Shown one piece after another: positions 12,780 through 25,375 of a stretch of DNA of 64,000 bases. Position 1 is the stretch's first letter; each line of letters begins with the position of its first letter. The notes beneath the pieces are model-generated. The model was given only the letters and a program-made list of their open reading frames with translations, was not told where the DNA came from and ran no database searches. Source of the stretch: Ceratodon purpureus. Lineage: Eukaryota > Streptophyta > Bryopsida > Pseudoditrichales > Ditrichaceae. The position numbers and the translations under genes are program-made. The stretch spans positions 4,235,573 through 4,299,572 of the forward strand of contig CM026433.1 in the NCBI GenBank assembly GCA_014871385.1, given 5' to 3'.

Positions 12780-13440
12780 AATCAGATCCTTATTATTTTA
12801 AGCAACTAGGAATTTTTAATTTAAGCAACTAGAAGTCTTTTGATTTAAGCAACAAAGAGTTTTTAATTTAAGCAACTAGAAGTCTATTACTTAAAACAAT
12901 TAGAAGTCTTCTATTCAAATAAACTAAGTCTTGTACTTTAAAACATATTGCAAGTTTTTGGACAAGACTTTAAGACATGGAATTTCACAATTCTCATATA
13001 CATCACCTAAACCTAGACCTAATTTATAGAACATGGCCTTTGAAAAAGTTCGGAAAGTCTGGAAAACGAATGAAGTGATAAGGAGTATTTTACTTTATGG
13101 TACTAGAAGTCTTTTACTTTAAGAAACTAAGAGTTGCTTACTTTAAGGAATATTGCAGGTTTTTTGATAAGGCTCTATGGCATAGAAGATAGGAAGTGAT
13201 TCTTTCACAATTCTCATTTACAGCATCTAAACGTGGACTTAATTTACAAAAGATACTTTCACAATGCGGCATAGAAGATAAGGAGTGATTCTTTCACAAT
13301 TCTCATCTATAGCACCTAAACATGGATCTAATTTACATAAGATACTTTCACAATTCTCATTCACAGCACCTAAACCTTGACGTAATTTACAGAAGAGGGC
13401 CTCTGGGAAAGTTGGAAAAGTTTGGAAAAGAAAAAGGAAC
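12780..13440. repeat. Degenerate composite repeats flanking the 24-bp array
   Basis: Two motifs alternate. One is a diverged form of the 24-bp unit (AAGCAACTAGAAGTCTTT...) at 12790-12970. The other is a longer block with TTTCACAATTCTCATT followed by an AGCACCTAAAC-like segment, seen near 12980-13060, 13195-13260, 13285-13345 and 13345-13420, and again after the array at about 14410-14560. Short open stretches here are by-products of the repeat. Confidence 0.6.
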
Positions 13441-13459
13441 AAATTTAGTGATATTAATT

Positions 13460-14378
13460 ATTTTACTTTATGCTATTAAGAGTCTTTTACTTTAAGAAAT
13501 TAAGAATCTTTTACTTTAAGAAACTAAGAGTCTTTTACTTTAAGAAACTAAGAGTCTTCTACTTTGAAAAATTAAGCTCTAGTCTTTTATTTTAGAAATA
13601 AAGAGTCTCTTACTTTACGAAATTAAGAGTCTTTTACTTTAAGAAATTAAGAGTCTTTTACTTTAAGAAACTAAAAGTCTTTTACTTTAAGAAACTAAGA
13701 GTCTTTTACTTTAAGAAACTAAGACTCTTCTACTTTGAAAAATTAAGCTCTAGTCTTTTATTTTAGAAATAAAGAGTCTCTTACTTTACGAAATTAAGAG
13801 TCTTTTACTTTAAGAAATTAAGAGTCTTTTACTTTAAGAAATTAAGAGTCTTTTACTTTAAGAAACTAAAAGTCTTTTACTTTAAGAAACTAAGAGTCTT
13901 TTACTTTAAGAAACTAAGAGTCTTCTACTTTGAAAAATTAAGCTCTAGTCTTTTATTTTAGAAATAAAGAGTCTCTTACTTTACGAAATTAAGAGTCTTT
14001 TACTTTAAGAAATTAAGAGTCTTTTACTTTAAGAAACTAAAAGTCTTTTACTTTAAGAAACTAAGAGTCTTTTACTTTAAGAAACTAAGACTCTTCTACT
14101 TTGAAAAATTAAGCTCTAGTCTTTTATTTTAGAAATAAAGAGTCTCTTACTTTACGAAATTAAGAGTCTTTTACTTTAAGAAATTAAGAGTCTTTTACTT
14201 TAAGAAACTAAGAGTCTTTTACTTTAAGAAACTAAGAGTCTTTTACTTTAAGAAACTAACAGTCTTTTACTTTAAGAAATTAAGAGTCTTTTACTTTAAG
14301 AAACTAAGAGTCTTTTACTTTAAGAAACTAAGACTCTTTTACTTTAAGAAACTGAGACTCTTTTACTTTAAGGAATAT
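13460..14378. repeat. 24-bp tandem array with higher-order organisation
   Basis: About 38 copies of a unit close to AAGAGTCTTTTACTTTAAGA plus AACT or AATT. Variant units (CTACTTTGAAAAATTAAGCT, then GTCTTTTATTTTAGAAATAA) recur at 13560, 13731, 13926 and 14097, with spacings of 171, 195 and 171 bases. The spacings differ by exactly one 24-base unit, giving seven- and eight-unit higher-order periods. Confidence 0.9.
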
Positions 14379-14795
14379 TGCGTGTTTTTGAATAAGACTC
14401 TGCGGCATAGAAGATAGGGAGTGTGTCTTGTACAATTCTCATTTACATCACCTTAACATGGACCTAATTTGTAGAACATACTTTCACAATTGTCATTTAC
14501 AGCACCTAAATCTGGACCCAATTAGAGAAGAAGGCCTTTGAAAAAGTTGGAAAAAGTCTAGAAAAGAAAAAGGAATGAATCAAGTGATAAGGAGTATTTG
14601 ATTTTATGTAACTATGAGTCTATTATTTTATGTAACTAAGAGTCTTATAGTTTATGGAACTAGGAGACTTTTATTTTATGTAACTAAGAGTCTTTCATCT
14701 TATATAACTAAGAGTCTTTTATTTTATGTAATTAAAAGTCTTTTATTTTAAACAACAAGAAGTCTCTTTCTTTAAGCAACTAGATGTCTTAAACC

Positions 14796-14821
14796 TTTTT
14801 TTTTTTTTTTTTTTTTTTTTT
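14796..14821 (+). repeat. Poly-T tract of 26 bases
   Basis: Unbroken run of T next to the degenerate end of the tandem array. It could be the tail of an antisense-oriented retroposed sequence or simple slippage; no element body is recognised. Confidence 0.6.
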
Positions 14822-17800
14822 CTTCATTTTAAAAAGCTTATGATGTTTAAATTTAATAATTGAACAATATTTTTCTTGTACTTTGTTCAAAATTTTACAT
14901 ATACATCATTTAAAAAAACTAAAATAGACATAATTTATACTTCAAAATTTATTCACGTGCAGCTTTAAATTCTTTTAGTAATTTTTTTAAAAATATGATT
15001 CATATTAGGTAAGAATTCAAACTTCTTTATTTAACATATTCCTTCCTCTTACAAAAACTCATTTGAAAATTTTGTTTCTTTGGAATTCATTTTTCAAGTT
15101 TTTGCAAATTTAAATTTTTTATGTACATTTTAAAAATAAAGTCACGTATCACATGAATTTTTTAAAAAAAAACATCAAAACCGTTAGGTGCACAAACTTT
15201 ACAAAATATCAAACCTCCCGTGGTAGTCATTTTGGAATCAATTCAGTGGTTTGTTTGACCTGATATCATTCATTTCTTCCTAGTCTGGAGGAGCTACCAA
15301 GTGTTCCTCTTCAAAAATCAGTACACCAGCTTATATCCAAATCAATTGGATAAAATATAATATTGAGAGTATTGATGATGCATGTATCTTTTCATATATA
15401 AAGTATACACTTCATTGTGATGGTATTGTATATAGCCTATTAGAATATTGATTTCAATGATCAAATTTTGATTTATTCATTAATCAAAATAAAAATAATA
15501 TAATGGCTTTGGGATTTTTGATATATGACATACAAAAATAACAAACAAAAAATTAACAAATAGTACGATTATTGAAAACAATCCTGTTAGATATTTAAAA
15601 ACATGTATGATTCAGTTTTTTTAAATCAAATATTAAGTTGTAATTATCAGAATCAATCAGTCCTAATTAGAAGGGTGATTGTACCAAATTAAATCTAACT
15701 ACAAAATTTATCTTATTTTTTGGAGAAAAAACTAAGTTGCATATTTGTGTAATGTTCAATTGCATCAACTTTGATTAAACATCTAAAAAACAAAAGTACT
15801 ACAACATTGACTAATTTTCAAAATTATAGAAGAGACAATGTTGTTTAAAATACATTACAAAAACAGAACAAACTTAGCACCAAAAAAACCTAATTGTTCA
15901 TGAAAGAAAACACATAATGGTGTGAAGAATATGTTAAAAACATGAAACAATTGTCATACAGAATTGATTGATATTCAACACCCTTATCATAAAATATTGT
16001 AACAAATTTGTGGAAGTAATTATTTAAATTATAACGTTTATTTTGGCTGGTATGAGTCAATGTTAATGCATGTCAAAAGCGTGAATTATAAAAAAGTTTT
16101 AAATCCATGCTACTGTAGTGGTGCCGACAACGAGAGTAGGTGTGTAGTGTAAGGAATTTAGTTACTTTGGATTGTAATTCCTAAGCTTTGTTTGTACACA
16201 ATTCATTATTTTTATTAATCGAGAGAAGATTGTGTCATATTTTGTAGGAAAGTTTTTCTAGACTAATCATAAATTATTCCAATGTAAATGTGACTGTAAA
16301 GTATATGATTTTAATATATTATATTAGAATTTAAATTTTGTACTCTTTATTTTTTCTACTTTAAAATAGATTGTATTTGTCTAATGAATAGTATTGAAGT
16401 AAAAAAATATATGGAAAGAATCAATATTGCCTTCTATATCTTATAGTTATTTTTAATACAATTTAAATTAAGTATAACTTGATTTAATTTAACATGTATA
16501 CATTGTATTTTTTCAATTGATATTAAATTGTGTATTCTTCAAATTTATTTTTATTGAAGTGGAATTTAAAAGATTAAAATCATATTTTATTTGATTTTGC
16601 AATTTTACCACATTCTGAAATGTTAATGATTATATTTAATTTTCATGGATGTTATTGGCGTTAATATTCATTGTTTTATTTAAAATGGAATTAATGTCAA
16701 TAATTTTATACAACATTAAAAGCATTGAAGTGCACAACATGCTCTCTAATCAATTGTAGATAGGCATAAGAGGAACATGTAAGTTATAAGGGAGCCTATG
16801 ACATTTCATGGAAGATATATTGTTTAATATACTTGAGTTGGGAGTGATGAAGGCTTTATGGAGGAAGGAATTCCATGACACATGTGATCAATTAGTAAAT
16901 TATATATTTGGCAAGTGATGGAAGAATATCATAGTCTTTTTAAAAAGAGTTGTTCATCAGTATTTACTATTACACATGTAATATTTGCCATGTAGAATTT
17001 GATGAAGAATAATTTTGAGAATTGGTATGAATAAGAATCATAAGATTATCTCAAAATTCATTGAGTAGTTTTCTATCAATTTCTACATTACATGCCTAGA
17101 TATTTATGTTAAAAATTTCTTTAACAAGATTTTTTAGATAATTAAATTTATCATATTTAATAATTAATTTTCATAGAAACATGATAAACCTTTAGTTTGG
17201 TGTTTTGAACATAGATAAATAGATCTAGTAAACATCCATGTAATTAGTTTTTAAGACTTTTTGACCAAATTAAAAAAATATGGGTGCTTGAAGTAAAGGT
17301 TTTTTTTTTAAAACCTTGCAATGTGGGATTGAGACACTTTGTTTCCACTTTAGAATGAGATTTTTGCAATAACGTGATTTGAGGAAATTTCACCAATTAA
17401 AATAAGACCACCTAACTTACTTCAACCTTGTTTTAGACATAAGTTCAGAACAAAGATGTGCAACATCTTAAAAGATAATTCCATTTGTAGAAGGTCTACA
17501 ATATAGCATATACACATTTTTTAATTCAAATCTTTGGAAAATCCTAGTTCAAACAAACAAAATACAAATTAATGCTTGCTTTTAAAATTAGAAAAGGAAG
17601 ACTAATTAAAATAAGTAAGGAAAAATGAAATGAACATGTTATGTTTACAAGTTTGTAGTGGTAATTAGGAGAAGGTACATTTACATGTTGATTTGATCAT
17701 TTCTTCAATTAAATTACCTATGAATAGAATATTATTATTATAAATAAAAATATGGGAAAAATAAAAAAAAACCAATTCACTATTCCTATTTAAATGTTAT

Positions 17801-19080
17801 TTTTTTATTCTTCAAATGTATTATTTATTTCATGATTTATCCACCAATATATTATACTTATTATAACTAGTGCAATAAAACTTATATTTTTAAATATAAG
17901 ATTCCATTGGTGTTCAAAATATTTACACTCTATTGCATTTATTTTTATATTTTAAGATATATTCAAACTTTGTTATCATATTTTAGATCATTTTTGAATA
18001 GAAAGCAAACTTTAGCTCATATCCGGGTAATGAATAGACTCTGAACTTTATGCTACGAAAAAGTTGAAAGGTTGATTCAAAATTTTAGACTAAATAAAGG
18101 TGAGACTTCAAACACTTGGGTTGAAAACTCAACACATCAAAATATATAAAGAGAAGCTTATGACTAATCATAGTGTGAACTCTGAAGCTCCAAAGGCCAA
18201 GTCCAAATGCCAAGATCCGTACACTCAATATTTGAAAGTTTGTAGAAAATTGAAGGAAATAAACTGATTTTCCTTTAAAAGATGGACAAATGTGTACTCA
18301 CTATCAACTGATGAAAAATATATGGAAAATATTTCAGCAATAAATTAATTATTATGACAAAGTTGTAACTAATTGAGATTTAACTCAATTTAATCAATAT
18401 AGTCTAATTATAAGCCAATAATTTTAAAGGATTAATTAATAAAAACATGAGAAGGTTTGTGGAGCATGAGTTATCCTAATTAGCCCCAAAACCTTCTCTT
18501 CTTATACATATTTTATTAAAAAAGATTGACAAATTTTAAAAAAAAATTTAACTCACTAAAAAATAGCACCCCTAGTTTTACTTAAAATACTGTCTTCTCC
18601 GTGCCAAACCTTTTTGAAAATGGACAATAGAAGGAGATAGACTTTGGGCTTTGATGTAAGAGAGGTTATACTTTCGATGTTATCACAATATGATGGATTG
18701 AAATTGAGGGGTTTTTAACTAACGGTCACACTATAAACTTGACTTAATAAATACGTAGCTAGTAGGCAAACAATATGAAAAAACTCTTGAAGTACATTCA
18801 ATTCCTCTAAAAAAATTGTACAAAACAATACCATAGCACCATAACAGTTTTATTAAAAAATAATCCCAAAAAAAAAAAATTAAAAATAAAATATGGAGAC
18901 AAAAAGATTGAAAATAGAATGAATTATCTTCAAAAACTCTAAATTATTTTTAAAAAATGTGAATTATTTCTAAGCCATTTGAGTTCATTCTTAATGACTT
19001 TCAGCTTAAAACGAATATAAAGTTACTCAATTTTGGAGAGACCAACCTTTGATATATTAAAAAGAAACAACTACTGTATT
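14822..19080. other. A+T-rich gene-poor DNA
   Basis: No exon, ORF of note, RNA gene or recognisable repeat. Composition stays A+T-rich until about 19050, where it shifts towards the GNAT gene island. Confidence 0.55.
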
Positions 19081-19091
19081 GTGTGTGGCAG

Positions 19092-19262
19092 GTGGTGAAA
19101 GCTGCTACAGAAGCACCTATCCAAATGAGCCTTTCGGAGGGGATGCGCAACAGTACCGAAAGGCAGAAAATTATGAAGGGATGCGTACTTGCTGACGCCA
19201 GACTCATGGCTCACGAAGACGTGCCTCCAACTTCCATGGTCAACAATCCATGCAGAGATTAG
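19092..19262 (+). CDS. Exon-like coding fragment of unknown origin
   Basis: After a good acceptor (TATTGTGTGTGGCAG) a frame stays open for 56 codons to a TAG, with ordinary amino-acid composition (for example ERQKIMKGCVLADARLMAHE). No upstream partner exon is seen in the A+T-rich DNA to the left. It may be the last exon of a decayed gene or a chance frame. The family is not recognised. Confidence 0.3.
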   Translation: MVKAATEAPIQMSLSEGMRNSTERQKIMKGCVLADARLMAHEDVPPTSMVNNPCRD

Positions 19263-20096
19263 CAAGCTGCTGCTGCTTCACTAGAGCTCTCTTGTAATTT
19301 GGACTCAACTGCACTCACCACATTTCACAAAGTTGCAGCAACTCTGCAGTTGGTTTGGAGGTGTTTCCATTCCAGCATCGACCGAACCAGTGTGGCTTGG
19401 AGCAGGTGTACTTGGATCAGGTACTGTCAAACTTTTCTTTTGATTGGAGTGGAGTGGTTAGCTGCAAGTTGGAGATCTAGAGTTTGTAGATGGGGTTCGG
19501 ACTGTGTGACTCTCTTGAAGGAGAGCATTGAGCCTCTGATTTCGTGGTGAAGTGTAGCAGGTGTGTAGTTTCATGTGTTTTCAGGCATTGAGGTCATTTG
19601 CTAGTTTTTGGAGGTGTTGTAGGGTTGGGCTATGTTGAGGTGATGTTGATTGGATTAGTTTATTAAGTGAGTTGACGTACCTAGAGATGTAGAAAGTTTT
19701 GGATGCTGGTTGGGTTGTTTTGAGTCGATTGTTTACAGATGCTCTGTTGTTGGGATAGTTTGCAAATCTTCTCCTATGTCTGATGTGGGTAGCAAATGTG
19801 GGGTTGAAGGACATGTATATTGAGCTGAAATGCAGATGAAGCTGGTTTAGAGAGCTGAGAACTTGGAAAGTTTAAGAGTGTGATGTTGGAAGAGCTTAGG
19901 TTTAGAGGATTTTTATATCAACACCAGATTAGGTGGAAATTTTCAATATTTGGAAGTTTCTAAAGCCAGATGCTTCGGTTGTTTGGAGTGGAATGTTTTC
20001 TGATGCTCTGAGACTGAGCTAATTTGCAGTTCTTTACTTTAATGTACGTTGTGTGCAGCGATTGCGGGAGGGCGAATTGGGTAGAAGTTGCTTGCC
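19263..20096 (+). promoter_or_regulatory. Upstream region of the GNAT gene
   Basis: Mixed-composition DNA with no convincing coding frame. An 83-codon frame around 19299-19550 begins without ATG and resembles nothing known. The region probably holds the promoter and 5' leader of the gene starting at 20097; an intron in the leader is possible, since TGTGTGCAG near 20050 is acceptor-like. Confidence 0.35.
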
Positions 20097-22301
20097 ATGG
20101 CGGCTTCTAGTGACAGAAACGGCTCCGCAGACATGTCTGGCGGATTTGAGGTGACTAAGGTGGGAGGAGTAAGAATCCGCCCTCTGCGTCCGGACGACGC
20201 CATGGCACTGGCACAGAGCTGTTTCGATTCTTTCACCGCTTTCAATAACAGCGTGAATATTCCACCGCATTTGGATTTCCCTAGTGTTGAGTTTACTCAT
20301 GGCGTTATTAAGCATCTGGCGACCGTACCGGGAATGTATGCAGTCGTTGCTGAGGAGGAGAGCTCTGGCGATTTGATGGGGGCAGGATTTATGACTTCAG
20401 GTTCCATACTCTTTCCGTTTCTATACAAGGCATTTCAAGTTGCAAGCAATGAAGTTTCTCCGTTGTTTAGTAACTTTGCCACTCCTCATTCGCTGAGTAA
20501 AAGTAGAGGTTTAAACCTAGGTGATGGAAACATTAGGTTCTGAGTCTATCCTAATATGTGCAGGAGATGCGTATGGAATTGGCCCCGTCTGGGCAGATAA
20601 TGCGTACAAGGGCAAAGGTGCTGGGAAAGCTGTGATGATCGCGTTGATTGCGAAGGCCAAGAGTGAGAATGCGAAATCTATTCGTTTGAACCAGGTAATC
20701 TTGTGCATTCGACATCGCTCAGTCACTTTCGAGACCCTTTGGAAACCAGTTGTTTATAGATACGTTTAAATGGGACAGGAGAGTGCGGCCTACTGTAATC
20801 ACATGTTTCGAAGAGAGAATGCATTCAAATGAAGTGACTGAGAAGTGTTGTTCATATGGACGTGTTGTGAAGATTTCTGCCAACGTTGTCAGTTTCAGCC
20901 TGTACGCAAGTTTGGGGTTCCTTCCAGTAGAGTGTTGGCAGGAGCTTGTGGGCTGTGTGACAGAGGAGAAATCTTTATCCGCAAGCCGCTCTGTTGGACT
21001 CCAGCCTCTCACAGGTACTGCTACACATCACTGTACTGAAACTACCAGTAGAGGGTAAGCTTACCTCGCAACTGATTTTTGCCAATGATTTCACACTTTA
21101 TTTAGAAGACGAGTAGCAAATCACTGATTGATTGATAGATCTTTGTGATAGCGCTTTCAGCATCAAGCATTTGCTTCTAAAGTGCTGATCAATCCCCTTT
21201 TGAATTCAGGAGTGCACGTTCGGAAAATGGAGGATGCAGATGTGAAAGTCTGCAACGAACTTCATGTAAAAGCTAACGGTTTGGGTCGAACAGAGGAAAT
21301 CGAAACGGCGATCCCAGCTGGTAATTCATGGGTTCTCGTACGAAACGAAGAAATCATGTACGTTTTATCACCGAGTTTGCTATTGCGAACGTCTCCACAT
21401 GGCTGTGATCCAGCAATGATCATAATAAAAATCAACTTAGTAACTAGTAAGCTGCTGTAATCTTTTAGATGCTAGATTGGCAGCATGATCACGTCATCTT
21501 GCATCTAAATGATGTACTTTTAAACAACCTACATTCGGACATGTTTCTATGATTGCAGAGCGTATACATTGGGCTTCGATCTAATGGGCCATACCGTGGC
21601 CCAGACAGAAGAAGCTCTTGTGTCCCTCTTCACGGGGGTCTGTCTCCAGCATCCTGACTCAAGTCCACATCCAACTTTGCATTTGCCTAGCAAGCTCTAT
21701 CCTCGCCTTCTGCACTGGGCACTTGCAGCCAAGCTCAAAGTGAGCAGGTGAGAAATGTTCTTAGCATCTTCATCACCCCGAAGCAATATTGCTTCCTGGT
21801 TTCTACTTCCTGTTTCGTTGTTTTGTATCTTGTTTCCTCTTCGGTTCTTGTAAATTTTTGCTGGATATTTTTGATCGTCTTTGAATCAACTCCCACTGGA
21901 TTCGCTGAAATCATTAGATCGTAATTGCTGTTGTCATCAGAACAAAGTTCCTTTATCCACAAAATCGCGCCAGTCTAACCTTGTCACAGCAGCTTGCAGA
22001 GTCTCAGGAAGTCATAAAGGTCTAGTGTTTACATGTGTTGGCATCTTGATCCTCACAGTTGAGAATCATAGAATCAGTTGTAGTCACCGGGTCTTTTGAG
22101 GTGTATTCACTCTACCTCCAGGATCGTTTCGTAGTACGCCACCTGGAAATTGTGGTGAATGGAGTTCCATTTAGGATGTGATGAATCCTTCTTTACTGTT
22201 TGTTGGTGTAATTTGATTGCAGGAGTTGTTGGCTCATGGTGATAGGCTTCTACCAATCGCCCCAGCACGACATGGTGTACTGTCCTGGCGTAACCCTCTA
22301 A
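20097..22301 (+). CDS. GNAT-family N-acetyltransferase, two-lobed (330 aa)
   Basis: Six exons: 20097-20400, 20564-20694, 20873-21014, 21210-21357, 21559-21747, 22223-22301; 993 bases with consistent phases. The start has a strong context (GCCATGG). The first lobe (about residues 20-165) begins VRIRPLRPDDAMALAQ, carries the acetyl-CoA pyrophosphate-binding loop as YKGKGAGKAVM, and ends with the typical NVVSFSLYASLGF strand. The second half (about residues 195-330) starts HVRKMEDADVKVCNELH and resembles a second GNAT fold without the R/Q-x-x-G-x-G loop, ending YQSPQHDMVYCPGVTL. Acyl transfer from acetyl-CoA is expected; the substrate cannot be told. Low-molecular-weight or protein amines are both possible. 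It stands alone between gene-poor blocks. Confidence 0.78.
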
Positions 22302-24994
22302 TGTGCTGTTGTCATTCCATCAAAGCAGGTGCCATTGCTTAGAGAATGCATCAACTCGGGATTGAAAACTACCTTGGCTATTGAATCAATAATGAACAGT
22401 ATAGAAACTTTTAACGTTATTCAGCTGGTGCAATCCAGACTGTAAAGCATACCAGGGTCTGATGTCTAGAAATATACCCACTGCACTGCAGAAGTGGTGA
22501 ATTTCACATGTGTGTAAACATGTGAAATAAGTGGTTAATTGTACACTCTGAGGTGGCGAGCTTCATGGTGCTCTCAGCAGCGTCTTCCCATCGCTTGTGA
22601 GGTGATTCAAAAGTACGATTGGTTTGAGCTGATATATCCTGAGTCATCGATTTCTTCAGTGACCGTTGTCTGTTCAGAGCCTAGAGGCTTATATCAGAAT
22701 ACGTGGGTGCATATTGAAAAGAACTCCCTGTGATGTATTTTGATGGCAATCTAAGAAACGCGTTGTGCCATTTGCAGAGGGAATAGTAACCGTCAATTTC
22801 TTTCATGTAAAGAGCTACCTATCTATGATTTTTATCCAGGCATCTCAATTATGTGCTCACCGCGGCCATAATTACTCTACGCGGCCATAATTACTCTAAG
22901 CCTTGCTGAAAAACAAGACTGTGTGGGGACAATGAGAATGTGCAGCATCTACAAGATGAAACGTTACATTACAAACGACTATTTGAGCCTAGCAAGCAAT
23001 CATCATCTTGCGCCTTACAAGTATTTCCACAGTCGGATGATCCTCCAGTTGGTTAATGTGTGAGATTTATCCACTGCACACAAATCCTGTCTTGCTTACC
23101 CAAAAGCCGTTAGCATGGGAAGGAGATGATTGACATGTGTTTGGCCTTTGAGTTGAAATAACGTACCATAGAAGAAGAACTCCGGCCCCAAACGAGCCGA
23201 TGTATGGAGCCGATGTGAATATAGTGTTTGTTCATTCTGCATCTACCATACTAAAGATGGCAAGTAGCATTGACGTCAAAGCTCGAGAATTTTCTTTTAC
23301 ATGAAGATTTACAATCCTGAAGTTTACATGTGTTACTTCAATGACGATTGAGAGACCAACCACAATGTAGATACAAAAAGTATGCATGACAACCTCTTGG
23401 CCTTCTAAATACCTCCAATCACAAGATTTGCACTTAAATCGGTAATCTCCGCACTCAATGCCGAGGTTACCTTGGTGATATTATATTCGGAGTCAAACGA
23501 ACTTGACTACTCCTCTGATTCGCGAAGAGCTCCGAGAGAGGTGAAGAAACCTCACAGGATTAGGGTTCCAAATGGTGTGGAGTGTGTCCCCGCTTTAAAT
23601 ACTAGTATTTCCGGTTTAAGTAATTCTAATTTCAACTTTCATCACACAAAACCTTTTGTGACAAATACTCTTGCTAATGCACACTAGATTTTATGGGATA
23701 TTGTTGGGTTGTCAAAGAATAACTATGATTAATGTTATGGACATAGAAAACTAATTGGATTTGATTGTATTTTTCCATTTGATTTATATTTAAGATGGAC
23801 TAATAAGTGTTTAAAATGCTCAAGGTCTACCAAAATTATTCAAGTACATAATAGTAAAGTACAAAAACTGGATTAATTTCTTTGCTTACTATGGCAATGT
23901 ATCTAAAGCATTGACATTCCATACTAGTTTTTATACTAATATGCAAAACTTTGCAAGTAATAAACTTTTGAATTAATCATAGAATTGAGTTTTGAAAGTA
24001 AATTTGAATTTATAACCATAGAAAAATTAACACTTGAAGTTGATTTAAAATGGACCAATTCCTTTGTCTATCTTATATTTATAAAATTCTAATCTAATAA
24101 TGCTTGGTTTATAATTGGCCCTACTTAAGATCTTTGCAAAATTCCAATACAATGGTAACTCTTAAAATAGGAATGCCTTTAATTCAAATTACTTAAAAAA
24201 AAAAAAATTCAAATTTTAAAAGAAATTATAAAAACTTTATAAATTTTTCAAACTATTTACATTTATAATATAGATATAATCATATGATTAAACTTTGAAC
24301 TCCAGAAGGGCGATGTGTGAATATAGTATTTCTTCGGTCTAATCATTACTCTAGAGCAAAAGATAATGATTCTAAAGCAACTTTTTTTTTTAAAAAGGTA
24401 AACATTTTTTCTACACCAAGTATCTTAGAGACAACAACATGTCATCCATCCTAAAGGTTTTAAACACATGTACAAAAAAGTCTCAAGATCCTCTACCATA
24501 ATTGGATGGACTATGGTAGTAAGCATCATGCTTGCATGGGAGTTTGATCTCACAACTACCTTACAAGTGTGCCATGACTCAAACCTCTAAACTAAAGCCG
24601 TAATGCTTCTAGGTATAATCAATGAATTGTATGACATTATTGATGATTATAAAATATGATAATTCAAATAATTTAAAATAGTTTAATTTTGAAATCAAGT
24701 ACAACACTTTATATTTTACTTCCACTTTTACAATTAATGCTACAATTTACTATCTCTAGACTTTTATTTTCCATTTCACAATATTTACTTTTACTTTTAC
24801 TTTTACATTATTTACTCTTATTTTTTATTCTACCTTTTGTATTGAATTAACTTTTTTTTCCACCTAAAAACATTATAAATCATTTCAAGAATATATATTA
24901 CATTTTTGTGGGTTGATTTTACCACACTACTAATATTCAATTATAAAATATTTTAATTAACGTAATTCCAAAAAAATAAAAATACATTGGTATC
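22302..24994. other. GNAT 3' region and A+T-rich spacer
   Basis: About 22302-22800 is probably 3' UTR and flank of the acetyltransferase gene. Two direct copies of CGCGGCCATAATTACTCTA lie at about 22862-22900. From about 23690 on the DNA is A+T-rich. Apart from the inverted-pair fragment described separately, no gene is seen. Confidence 0.5.
23430..23610 (+). repeat. Left member of an inverted pair of coding-derived fragments
   Basis: Matches the reverse complement of about 25825-25990. The shared core includes CCTCACAGGATTAGGGTTCC and CGAACTTGACTAC/AGAACTTGACTAC. In one frame both copies share peptide similarity (SES-ELDY and PHRIRVPNG), so the ancestor was probably protein-coding. Family unknown; both look like relics. 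Confidence 0.6.
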
Positions 24995-25366
24995 ATGGCA
25001 GCTCTGAAGTTTTTCTTTCTTTGTTTTCTAGTATTATTTGCCATGGGAAGTAGAGTTGATGCAAGTCGTCGTTTATCAATTGGCCCTCCAATTGTTTCTC
25101 CACCTAATCCTTTAGATGGCCACTCGATTGATATACAAGATCGCCTTCAAAGTGGCTCTCAAGATGGCCTTCTGCTTGCATCCACATCTAATTTTACATT
25201 TGAATATGCGCATATAGAAGACCTTCTGGATTTTTTTCCTCTTGATTGTGAAAAACCTAAAGATTTATGTTGTATAGAATATAATGGAGTTTTGTATTGT
25301 CGCAATCTTCCTACATCTTATGGCCAACCAATTGGCTCTCCAGTTAACCCTTCAACAAGACTTTGA
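24995..25366 (+). CDS. Small secreted cysteine-containing protein (123 aa)
   Basis: Single ORF opening with a textbook signal peptide (MAALKFFFLCFLVLFAMG), likely cut after VDA at about residue 24, followed by SRRLSIGPPIVSPPNPL. The mature part is short, with an acidic middle and a C-terminal block containing four cysteines (DCEKPKDLCCIEYNGVLYC). A basic SRR next to a proline-rich patch resembles processed plant signalling peptides, but I do not recognise a named family. It is embedded in A+T-rich DNA between the two members of the inverted fragment pair. A partial tandem duplicate follows directly. Role inferred only: apoplastic peptide or small secreted protein. Confidence 0.6.
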   Translation: MAALKFFFLCFLVLFAMGSRVDASRRLSIGPPIVSPPNPLDGHSIDIQDRLQSGSQDGLLLASTSNFTFEYAHIEDLLDFFPLDCEKPKDLCCIEYNGVLYCRNLPTSYGQPIGSPVNPSTRL

Positions 25367-25375
25367 ATTAATTCA

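Noticed and set aside
13239-13442. 67-codon frame with internally repeated text (ENCESILCKLDPCLGAIDENC)
   Set aside because: It is a by-product of the composite DNA repeat; repeats in DNA give repeats in any open frame.
13460-14378. Possible CRISPR-like array
   Set aside because: Units are contiguous 24-mers with no unique spacers, in a eukaryotic genome.
19299-19550. 83-codon frame upstream of the GNAT gene
   Set aside because: No ATG start, no homologue recalled, composition like flanking DNA; probably promoter or leader.
24988-25005. TTGGTATCATGGCAGCTC resembles a plant retroelement primer-binding site
   Set aside because: It is the start codon region of the secreted protein gene, and no LTR or retroelement coding region lies around it.
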